Positions 1-5,289 of a DNA stretch of 5,621 bases are shown piece by piece (position 1 is the first letter of the stretch; every line of letters starts with the position of its first letter). The notes under the pieces are model-generated. The model did not search any database, was not told where the DNA came from, and was given only the letters and a program-made list of their open reading frames with translations. Source of the stretch: Gammaproteobacteria bacterium (GTDB lineage Bacteria > Pseudomonadota > Gammaproteobacteria > Steroidobacterales > Steroidobacteraceae); assembly GCA_020846815.1 (NCBI GenBank), contig JADLDF010000367.1:1-5621 (forward strand). Reading direction: 5' to 3'. Made by a program: the position numbers and the translations under genes.

Positions 1-326
1 GCCACGGCCGGGTGATCTTCTACGACTACGACGAGCTCTGCCAGGTCACCGACTGCCGCTTCCGCGAGCTGCCGCAGGCCACGAACGACGAGGACGAGAT
101 GCGCGGCGAAGCCTGGTTCTACGTCGCGGAGAACGACGTCTTCCCGGAGACCTTCCTGCGCTTCCTCGCCTTCAGCGATGCGCAGCGCGAGAGCTTCGTG
201 CACGTGCACGGCGACATCCTGACGCCGGAGTTCTGGCGCGGCGTGCAGGACAAGGTGCGCGCGGGCGAGATGATGGAGGTGCTGCCCTACCATCCCCACC
301 GCGTGCGGGTGGCGAGCAGCCTCTAG
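1..326 (+). CDS. aceK: AceK, isocitrate dehydrogenase kinase/phosphatase (3' end only)
   Basis: This is the C-terminal end (about 107 residues) of AceK; the gene begins outside the window. The reading frame is open from base 3 and ends at TAG 324-326. AceK is a cytoplasmic bifunctional enzyme that phosphorylates and dephosphorylates isocitrate dehydrogenase, switching carbon between the TCA cycle and the glyoxylate shunt. The fragment opens with HGRVIFYDYDELCQVTDCRF, which matches the characteristic 'GRVxFYDYDE' segment of the AceK kinase core; its acidic DYDE residues belong to the metal/ATP site. The following blocks, ENDVFPETFLRFL and FWRGVQDKVRAGEMMEVLPY, match the family's conserved C-terminal helices. 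The GTG at base 12 lies inside the conserved motif and is not a real start. The gene is convergent with the HDOD-like gene, 65 bp away, so it is not in the operon that fills the rest of the window. Assignment is from remembered family motifs. Confidence 0.92.
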   Translation, partial: HGRVIFYDYDELCQVTDCRFRELPQATNDEDEMRGEAWFYVAENDVFPETFLRFLAFSDAQRESFVHVHGDILTPEFWRGVQDKVRAGEMMEVLPYHPHRVRVASSL

Positions 327-433
327 CGCCGCGGCGGCGCTCGCGCCGGGAGCGACACGGCCTCGCGATCTGCTGCAGTGCGAATGCGCGTCTAGCGCGG
401 CGGCGACGCTTGCGCCGACAGCGACTCCACGGC
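322..433. repeat. Imperfect direct repeat, 69-bp period, across the aceK/HDOD junction
   Basis: Bases 322-356 and 391-425 match at 30 of 35 positions without gaps. Five more bases match (357-361 with 429-433) if a 3-base insertion in the second copy is allowed. Each copy starts TCTAGCGC. Copy 1 contains the aceK stop; copy 2 contains the HDOD gene stop on the - strand. The 69-base spacing is 23 codons. Read on the - strand, copy 1 would encode AVSLPARAPPRR-stop, against AVESLSAQASPPR-stop for the real HDOD C-terminus, in the same frame and with no other stop between. This looks like an old tandem duplication of the HDOD 3' end; chance similarity in a GCG-rich stretch is the alternative. Confidence 0.6.
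325..341. other. GC-only inverted repeat at the aceK stop codon
   Basis: AGCGCCGC (325-332), one central G, then GCGGCGCT (334-341) form a perfect 8-bp inverted repeat. As RNA this would be a 7-bp stem with a 3-nt loop. It starts within the aceK TAG and lies in the short gap between convergent genes, where a bidirectional terminator might be expected. No T-tract follows on either strand, so an intrinsic terminator is not supported; a stabilising 3' hairpin is possible. Confidence 0.4.
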
Positions 434-1171
434 GAGCTTCAGCGGCCCGAAGAGCGCGCGCAGCCGCGCGATTTCGCGCCGGTCGAGGCGCAATCCGGCC
501 GCGGCGGCCTCGGCGAGGCCCGGCGACGGAAACTCCGCGAACAGCACCTGGCTCGCAAACGCGTGGCCGAAGTGCACGGCCTGCGCCTCCGCCGACGGCG
601 ATGGAACCTCACCGACGCGGCGCCAGCCCTGCAGCGTAGCGCCGACCAGCGGCGGCAGCCGCCACGCGCGCGCCAGGGCCGCGGCCAACTCGGGCTCGAG
701 CGTGGTGCAGGCGGCCTGGACCGAGGCGGCATCGAACCGCAAGGGCTCGGCCGCCTCGACGGCCGCGACGGCACGCAGCGCGAGCGCCTCGCCGGCGCGA
801 TGCAGCAGGCCCGCGAGACCGGCGCTGCCGGGCGAGCCGCCGGCGAGGCGGGCGATCGCCGCGGACAGCCAGGCCGTCGCGACGGCCTCGCGCCACAGCA
901 GCCGCGCTTCGCGATCGCGCCCGGGCGCCGCGAACAACCCGGCGCGGAGCGCATCGAGGGCCAGGACCAGCGGCGGACGGCGGCGCGCGGAATCGGACGC
1001 CGGCAGCGCGGTACCGGTCGACAACGCATCGACGATGCCGCGCAGCGCCTCCGGCCGCGGACTCAAGGCCGCGGCAGCCGATTCCGCGGCCCGTGACAGC
1101 GACGTGAACAGCGCCGCGACGCGACCGTCGTCGCCGCGTTCGGGAGCCTGCCTGAGGAGGGAGAAGGCCAT
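392..1171 (-). CDS. Degenerate HDOD-domain-like protein
   Basis: A 259-residue, Ala- and Arg-rich cytoplasmic protein with no signal peptide or membrane segment. The part I recognise is the second half of an HDOD (non-catalytic HD-related output) domain. Residues 92-111 (LWREAVATA..AAIARLAG) fit the helix with spaced Ala residues. Residues 119-133 contain GLLHRAG where the family usually has GLLHDIG. Residues 159-183 (EPELAAALARAWRLPPLVG, then GATLQGW) fit the 'H..vG..L...W.LP..l..ai' helix. The HD Asp is Arg125 and the usual His before 'vG' is missing, so metal binding or phosphohydrolase activity is not expected. The N-terminal half lacks the typical DP and NSA-like blocks. HDOD proteins are usually signalling or scaffold modules, but no specific function is supported here. 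The ATG at 1171 was chosen because residues 1-28 upstream would be Gly/Arg-rich; its Shine-Dalgarno is poor. A GTG at 1255, overlapping the upstream TGA (GTGA), would give 287 residues. It is the last gene of the - strand cluster and ends at TAG 392-394. Confidence 0.68.
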   Translation of the reverse strand: MAFSLLRQAPERGDDGRVAALFTSLSRAAESAAAALSPRPEALRGIVDALSTGTALPASDSARRRPPLVLALDALRAGLFAAPGRDREARLLWREAVATAWLSAAIARLAGGSPGSAGLAGLLHRAGEALALRAVAAVEAAEPLRFDAASVQAACTTLEPELAAALARAWRLPPLVGATLQGWRRVGEVPSPSAEAQAVHFGHAFASQVLFAEFPSPGLAEAAAAGLRLDRREIARLRALFGPLKLAVESLSAQASPPR

Positions 1172-1251
1172 GCGTGGAGAAGCGTCCGCGACCGAGGCTC
1201 CACCGAGCGAGCGCCGCCGTCCACCCGCGCCGCCACGAACCGCCAAGCGCG

Positions 1252-2517
1252 TCACGCTCCAGTCGGGGCCGGCGCCCCGCTGCCGCGCGCCGTGCCGTCC
1301 CCGGCGGCCGCGGCGACCTCGAGGGCCTGCGCCAGATCGGCGCGCAGGTCGTCGAGATCCTCCAGGCCGATCGACAGCCGCACGGTGCCCGGCCGGATGT
1401 CGGACCACGCGGCCTGCTCCGGCGTGAGATCCTTGGGCCGCATCATCTGCGGTGGCAGAACCAGCGATTCGGTACTGCCGAGGCTCGCAGTGACCGCGAA
1501 CAACTGCAGCGCCTCGGCGAAGCGTCGCGCCGCCTCGGCCCCGCCCTGCAGATCGAAGGTCACGACCGAGCCGAACTCGCGCATCTGCGTCCGCGCCAGC
1601 GCAGCCTGCGGATGCGACGGCAGCCCCGGATAGCGCACGCGCTCGACCACCCCATGCGCGGCGAGGAAACCGGCGACCTCGAGTGCCGCAGCGCACTGCG
1701 CGCGGTAGCGCAGGAAGTAGGTCTTCATGCCGCGCGTCAGCATGAAGGCAGCATGCGGGTCGAGCTGGGCACCGAACAGGCCCCAGTCGGGGCGCATGCC
1801 CTGGATCAGCTCCTGACGCGCGATCGCGACGCCACCCATGACGTCACCGGTGCCGGCGGCGTACTTGGTGAGACTGTGGACGAAGACGTCGACGTCGTAC
1901 TCGCCGTGCTGGTGGAAACCGGCAAAGGTGTTGTCGAGTACCGTCAGCGCGCCGTGGGCACGCGCCAGGCGCGTCATGGCCGCGAGGTCGGCGACCTTGG
2001 TCACGGGGTTGGTCGGGCTCTCGAAGAACACCAGCCGCGTCGGCACGGTCGCGAGCGTGCGCTCGATGCCCGCCAGGTCGTCGATCGACAGCAGGGTGTG
2101 ACGCACGCCGAAACGCGCCAGGAAGCGGCGGATGATCTGCCGCGTCGGCCCGTAGGTCTCGACGAAACACAGCACGTGATCGCCGGCGGAAGTCAGCGCG
2201 AACAGGGTCTGCGCGACCGCATTGACGCCGGAGGCGCAGGCGAGCGCGTCGTCGCGCCCCTGCAGATCGGCGAGCAGCAGCTCGAGCTGGCGTACGGTCG
2301 GGTTGCCGCTGCGGGAATAGAAGAACCCGGGGCGCTGTCCGGTCAGTGCGCGCAGCGTCTCGTCGATCGATTCGAATTCGTACTTGACGCTCTGGTAAAT
2401 GGGCGGTGTCAGCGGACGGTTGCCCGGCGGCAGCTCGACCTGGGGCGGATGGTTCACGCGGGTCTCGCGGCGCAGCGGACGCGCGCCCTCGGGCTGCGAC
2501 TTGCGCGGGCCGCTCAT
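1252..2517 (-). CDS. Cys/Met metabolism PLP-dependent enzyme (cystathionine gamma-synthase family)
   Basis: A 421-residue fold-type I PLP enzyme of the transsulfuration family (cystathionine gamma-synthase, beta-lyase, gamma-lyase, sulfhydrylases), of near-normal length. Visible motifs in order: YSRSGNPT at 67-74 (Tyr and Arg that reach the PLP phosphate of the partner subunit); ASGVNA at 95-100; TYGPT at 121-125 (Tyr122 should stack on the PLP ring); ESPTNP at 166-171; LDNTFA at 194-199 (Asp195 to the pyridine N); HSLTKY at 214-219 with Lys218 as the Schiff-base lysine; RGMKT at 262-266; GSTES at 347-351 where many members have GGVES; RLSIGLED at 380-387 (Arg380 for the substrate carboxylate). 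The loop Pro124 argues against methionine gamma-lyase, which has Cys there. Exact reaction and sulfur substrate cannot be read from sequence. The start is fixed by the ATGA overlap with the amidase gene and a GGAG 8 nt upstream. The last ~20 residues are low-complexity Ala/Gly/Pro. Next to an aminotransferase and omega-amidase, a role in methionine or cysteine metabolism is inferred. Confidence 0.9.
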   Translation of the reverse strand: MSGPRKSQPEGARPLRRETRVNHPPQVELPPGNRPLTPPIYQSVKYEFESIDETLRALTGQRPGFFYSRSGNPTVRQLELLLADLQGRDDALACASGVNAVAQTLFALTSAGDHVLCFVETYGPTRQIIRRFLARFGVRHTLLSIDDLAGIERTLATVPTRLVFFESPTNPVTKVADLAAMTRLARAHGALTVLDNTFAGFHQHGEYDVDVFVHSLTKYAAGTGDVMGGVAIARQELIQGMRPDWGLFGAQLDPHAAFMLTRGMKTYFLRYRAQCAAALEVAGFLAAHGVVERVRYPGLPSHPQAALARTQMREFGSVVTFDLQGGAEAARRFAEALQLFAVTASLGSTESLVLPPQMMRPKDLTPEQAAWSDIRPGTVRLSIGLEDLDDLRADLAQALEVAAAAGDGTARGSGAPAPTGA

Positions 2518-3311
2518 GCGCCGCGCTCCATCGAGAGCAGCTCGAAGCGGTCCGCATCGAGGTGCGCGGGGAAGCGCTCGCGGAACGCAGCCAGCGCCGC
2601 CTCGTCGAGCACGACCGTCGTGACGGCGGCATCGTGGCCGAGTGCCGCGAGCGGCGCGCCCAGGAAGTCGTGCAGCGCGCTCTCGCCGTCGTAGTCGATG
2701 CCCTTGCCGTCCGCACCGGTGCGGTTCACGCCGGCGACGTAGCTCTGGTTCTCGATGGCGCGCGCGATCAGCAGCTGGCGCCAGGCGAAGGCGCGGCGCG
2801 CCGGCCAGTTGGCGACGTACAGCAGCAGGTCATAGTCGTAGTCCGGCCGGCGCCGGCTCCAGACCGGGAAGCGCAGGTCGTAGCAGACCAGCGGTGCGAT
2901 GCGCCAGCCGCGGAACGACACCACGAGGCCGGCGCTACCGGGCGCGAAGTGCTCGTGCTCGCCGGCCATGCGGAACAGATGCCGCTTGTCGTAGTGCCGC
3001 GCGCTGCCGTCGGGAGCGACGAACCAGAGGCGGTTGTAGCGCCGCCCGCCCTCCAGCGTGGCCACGCTGCCCGTGACCGCGGCATCGAGCCGCCCGGCCC
3101 AGCCGCGCAGCCACTCGAGCGTCGGACCTGCGGATGGCTCGGCCGGCACGCTGCCATCGATCGCGAAGCCCGTCGTGAACATCTCCGGCAGGACGACGAG
3201 GTCGGTCGTGCCCGTGGCGATCGTACCGAGCGTCGCGTCGAACGCCGTGCGGTTGCCGGCAGGATCCTGCCAGCGCAGTGCGGCCTGGACGAGCGTAACT
3301 TTGAGCGGCAT
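2514..3311 (-). CDS. yafV: YafV/Nit2-type omega-amidase (nitrilase superfamily)
   Basis: A 265-residue carbon-nitrogen hydrolase. Family members of the YafV/Nit2/MtnU type hydrolyse the omega-amide of 2-oxo acids, chiefly alpha-ketoglutaramate and ketosuccinamate, to 2-oxoglutarate or oxaloacetate plus ammonia. The nitrilase Glu-Lys-Cys triad is complete: Glu43 in LPEMFTTGFA, Lys109 in YDKRHLFRM and Cys143 in PLVCYDLRFPVWSR. The stretches YDKRHLFRMAGEH, VCYDLRFPVWSR, LYVANWPA and ARAIENQSYVAGVNR agree nearly residue for residue with E. coli YafV as I remember it, and length is also the same. There is no signal peptide, so it is cytoplasmic. The ATG at 3311 is supported by a strong GGGAGA site 7 nt upstream. 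It lies 13 bp after the YbdL-type aminotransferase gene and its TGA overlaps the ATG of the following PLP-enzyme gene, indicating cotranscription and translational coupling. The adjacent aminotransferase would supply its substrate when glutamine is the amino donor. Identity of the family is clear; in vivo substrate is inferred from family and context. Confidence 0.93.
   Translation of the reverse strand: MPLKVTLVQAALRWQDPAGNRTAFDATLGTIATGTTDLVVLPEMFTTGFAIDGSVPAEPSAGPTLEWLRGWAGRLDAAVTGSVATLEGGRRYNRLWFVAPDGSARHYDKRHLFRMAGEHEHFAPGSAGLVVSFRGWRIAPLVCYDLRFPVWSRRRPDYDYDLLLYVANWPARRAFAWRQLLIARAIENQSYVAGVNRTGADGKGIDYDGESALHDFLGAPLAALGHDAAVTTVVLDEAALAAFRERFPAHLDADRFELLSMERGA
2526..2529 (-). promoter_or_regulatory. 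Ribosome binding site of the Cys/Met PLP-enzyme gene
   Basis: GGAG on the - strand, within the last codons of the omega-amidase gene (the Met-Glu codons), lies 8 nt before the ATG at 2517. It supports this start over later in-frame codons and fits reinitiation at the ATGA overlap. Confidence 0.6.
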
Positions 3312-3318
3312 CGGCGCG

Positions 3319-3324
3319 TCTCCC
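3319..3324 (-). promoter_or_regulatory. Ribosome binding site of the omega-amidase gene
   Basis: GGGAGA on the - strand sits 7 nt before the ATG at 3311 and immediately before the TGA-to-ATG gap closes. It is the clearest Shine-Dalgarno in the window and fixes the start; it also indicates that this gene can initiate independently of the upstream aminotransferase gene. Confidence 0.7.
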
Positions 3325-4506
3325 TCAGGCCCGTGCGCGGACCGGTGCGCAGCGGCCTGCGAACTCGCGCAGCCGCTGCGCCGCGAGCTCGAGCGTCTCG
3401 TCGCGCTTGGCGAAGCAGGCGCGCAGCAGCCGCAGCCGCGGGCGCTCGCGATAGAACGGCGACAGCGGGATCAGCGCCACCCCGGCCTCGCGCAGCAGCC
3501 GCTCGGCGAACTCGACGTCGCCCTCGTCGGCGAGCGCCGAGTAGTCGAGCAGCTGGAAGTAGGTGCCCTGCGACGGCGGCACGCGCCAGCCCGAGCCCTC
3601 GAGCGCCGTGGCCAGCAGGTCGCGCTTGCGTCCGAAGAACTCGCCGAGCTGCGACCAGGAGGCCGGGCGCTCGCCGAGATAGCGCGCGATGCCGAGCTGC
3701 AGCGGCGTCGCGATCGTGAAGGTGTTGAACTGGTGGACCTTGCGGAACTCGGCCATGAGGCGCGGCGCGGCCACGCAGCAGCCGACGCGCCAGCCGGTCA
3801 CGTGCAGCGTCTTGCCGAAGGAGAACACCGCGAACGCCCGCTCGCGCAGCTGCGGGTGCGCGAGCACCGAGGCGTGCGAGCGGCCGTCGAACAGCACGTG
3901 CTCGTAGACCTCGTCGGACAGCACCAGCACGTCGTCGTGCCCGCGCAGCGCCTCGGCGAGCCCGTCGAGCGCGGCGCGATCGTGCACCACGCAGGCCGGA
4001 TTGTGCGGTGTGTTGAGGATCACCAGCCGCGTACGCGCCGTCAGCGACGCGCGCACGCGGTCGAAGTCGAGCGCGAAGGACGGTGGCTGCAGCGGGATGC
4101 GGACGCAGTGCCCGCCGGCCAGCCGCACCGCGGGCTCGTAGGAATCGTAGGCCGGATCGAAGACCAGCACCTCGTCGCCCGGATGGACGACGGCCTGGAT
4201 CGCCGAGAACAGCGCCTCGGTGCCGCCGCAGGTCACCGTGACGCCATCTTGCGGGTCGGCCGCGATGCCGTGGGCGCGCGCGAGCTTGGTGACGATCGCC
4301 TCGCGCAGCTCGGGCATGCCGTCGCCATGGGCGTACTGGTTGCGCCCCTCGGCCATCGCCTCGGCGACGCGCTGCGCGAGCAGCGGGTCGATGGGGAAGT
4401 CCGGGAAGCCCTGGCCGAGGTTCACGGCACCGAGCTCCGCGGCACGGCGCGAGATCACCGTGAAGATCGTGGTCCCCACGTCGGGGAGCTTGCTCCGCAA
4501 GGGCAT
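3325..4506 (-). CDS. ybdL: YbdL-type methionine/glutamine aminotransferase (PLP, class I/II)
   Basis: A 393-residue fold-type I aminotransferase. E. coli YbdL and related glutamine transaminase K/kynurenine aminotransferases prefer methionine, glutamine and aromatic amino acids as donors to 2-oxo acids. Visible signatures: SKLPDVGTTIF at 5-15 and LGQGFPDFP at 30-38 (N-terminal substrate segment); NQYAHGDGMPELREAI at 56-71; CGGTEALF at 93-100 (phosphate-binding turn); DPAYDSYEPA at 117-126; ILNTPHNP at 163-170 (Asn169); LSDEVYEH at 196-203 (Asp198 and Tyr201 to PLP); SFGKTLHVTGWRVG at 229-242 with Lys232 the Schiff-base lysine; GTYFQLLDYS at 314-323; LRACFAK at 361-367 with Arg362 the likely carboxylate-binding arginine. 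These blocks match YbdL throughout. The start aligns with the family N-terminus; two AGGA sites lie 4 and 10 nt upstream, inside or beside a hairpin. The gene is 24 bp after ppgK and 13 bp before the omega-amidase gene. Together with the amidase it makes a glutamine-transaminase/omega-amidase pair. Donor preference is inferred. Confidence 0.92.
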   Translation of the reverse strand: MPLRSKLPDVGTTIFTVISRRAAELGAVNLGQGFPDFPIDPLLAQRVAEAMAEGRNQYAHGDGMPELREAIVTKLARAHGIAADPQDGVTVTCGGTEALFSAIQAVVHPGDEVLVFDPAYDSYEPAVRLAGGHCVRIPLQPPSFALDFDRVRASLTARTRLVILNTPHNPACVVHDRAALDGLAEALRGHDDVLVLSDEVYEHVLFDGRSHASVLAHPQLRERAFAVFSFGKTLHVTGWRVGCCVAAPRLMAEFRKVHQFNTFTIATPLQLGIARYLGERPASWSQLGEFFGRKRDLLATALEGSGWRVPPSQGTYFQLLDYSALADEGDVEFAERLLREAGVALIPLSPFYRERPRLRLLRACFAKRDETLELAAQRLREFAGRCAPVRARA

Positions 4507-4511
4507 CGAAT

Positions 4512-4535
4512 CCTGATCCTGCGCGGCGGATCAGG
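4512..4535 (-). promoter_or_regulatory. Hairpin linking ppgK stop and ybdL ribosome binding site
   Basis: On the - strand, CCTGATCC (4535-4528), an 8-nt loop GCCGCGCA and GGATCAGG (4519-4512) form a perfect 8-bp stem. The 5' arm contains the ppgK TGA (4533-4531). The 3' arm covers the AGGA motifs that precede the ybdL ATG (4506) at 10 nt and, partly, at 4 nt. A ribosome finishing ppgK would open the stem, so the structure could couple ybdL translation to ppgK. It is followed by ATTCG rather than a U-tract, so it is not an intrinsic terminator. The repeat is seen directly; the role is inferred. Confidence 0.5.
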
Positions 4536-5289
4536 GATTGTAGCGCTCGTGTGCCGCGAGCGCCGCGCCGATCGCACCGGCGGCCGGCCCGAGCGCCGCC
4601 GCGCGGACCTCGACGGGCACGCGCAGCAGCGGACCCCACTCCGAAAAATGTTCGCTGACCGCACCACCGAGGATGAACAGATCCGGCCAGAACAGCCGGT
4701 GGATCTCGCCGAGCACCTGATCGAGCCGCGCGGCCCAGGCCGGCCAGTCGAGAGCGAGCTGCGAGCGGGTGCGCGCCGAGGCCCAGGCCTCGGCCTCGAC
4801 CTCGCCGAGCCCGGCGACGGCCATGTGTCCGAGCTCGGTGTTCGGCATGAGCCGCCCGTCGATGAACGGCGCCGAACCGATGCCCGTGCCGAGCGTCAGC
4901 ACGAACACGACTCCGCCGGCGCCGCGACCCGCGCCGAAACGCATCTCGGCGAGCCCGGCCGCGTCGGCGTCGTTGAGGAAGGCGCAGGAGCGCCCCCAGC
5001 GATCCGCCAGCAGGGCCGCCGCATCGACGCCGAGCCAGGAGTCGTCGACATTGGCGGCCGTGCGCGCGCGGCCCGCCTTGACCACGGCGGGAAATGCCAG
5101 ACCGAGGGGACCAGCGCATCCGGTCGCGAGCGGATGACTCATCGCGGCCTCGAGCACGCGCTCGGGCGTGGACGGTTCCGGGGTCGGCAGCGAGACGAGC
5201 TCGCCGACGAGCTCGCCGCGCGCGATGGCGACGCGCCCGAGCTTGATCGAGGAGCCGCCGACGTCGATGCCGAGCAACTCCGCGCTCAT
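4531..5289 (-). CDS. ppgK: Polyphosphate glucokinase (ROK/PPGK family)
   Basis: A 252-residue sugar kinase of the ASKHA/ROK superfamily, closest to polyphosphate-glucose phosphotransferase, which makes glucose 6-phosphate from glucose using polyphosphate and often also ATP. Visible motifs: GIDVGGSSIKLG at 7-18 (phosphate 1 loop); TPEPSTPERV at 36-45; GPLGLAFPAVV at 60-70; RTAANVDDSWLG at 76-87, a hallmark of the PPGK subfamily; LNDADAAGLAEMRFGAG at 105-121, with Asp107 the expected catalytic base; LTLGTGIGSA at 131-140; MPNTELGHM at 148-156 (Glu152 and His155 at the sugar site); WPDLFILGGAVS at 201-212. The ROK zinc motif CxCGxxGC is absent, as expected for PPGK. The length agrees with the family. 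The ATG overlaps the potI stop as ATGA, and the SD (GGCGAG) is weak, so its translation may depend on coupling to potI. PPGK is best known from Actinobacteria, which makes its place in a proteobacterial operon notable. Use of polyphosphate rather than ATP is inferred from subfamily motifs. Confidence 0.9.
   Translation of the reverse strand: MSAELLGIDVGGSSIKLGRVAIARGELVGELVSLPTPEPSTPERVLEAAMSHPLATGCAGPLGLAFPAVVKAGRARTAANVDDSWLGVDAAALLADRWGRSCAFLNDADAAGLAEMRFGAGRGAGGVVFVLTLGTGIGSAPFIDGRLMPNTELGHMAVAGLGEVEAEAWASARTRSQLALDWPAWAARLDQVLGEIHRLFWPDLFILGGAVSEHFSEWGPLLRVPVEVRAAALGPAAGAIGAALAAHERYNP

Noticed and set aside
410..1096. Open frame of 228 codons on the + strand opposite the HDOD-like gene
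   Set aside because: Arg/Gln/Gly-rich product without motifs. The - strand frame has HDOD-like blocks and fits the operon direction, so the - strand frame is preferred.
1172..1696. N-terminal extension of the HDOD-like gene to a start at 1696 (434 residues)
   Set aside because: It would lie out of frame inside the PLP-enzyme gene for over 440 bp, and the extra residues are Arg/Gly-rich shadow sequence.
1252..2517. Methionine gamma-lyase as the specific identity of the PLP enzyme
   Set aside because: The characteristic loop Cys is replaced (TYGPT), so only the family is claimed.
1174..2694. Open frame of 506 codons on the + strand
   Set aside because: Antisense to the PLP-enzyme and amidase genes, both with intact catalytic motifs; composition is that of a codon-position mirror and no domain is seen.
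2406..3719. Open frame of 437 codons on the + strand
   Set aside because: Antisense to the PLP-enzyme, amidase and aminotransferase genes; low-complexity Arg/Ala product with no motif.
4512..4535. Intrinsic terminator after ppgK
   Set aside because: The stem is followed by ATTCG and a start codon, not a U-tract, and the next gene is 5 bp away.
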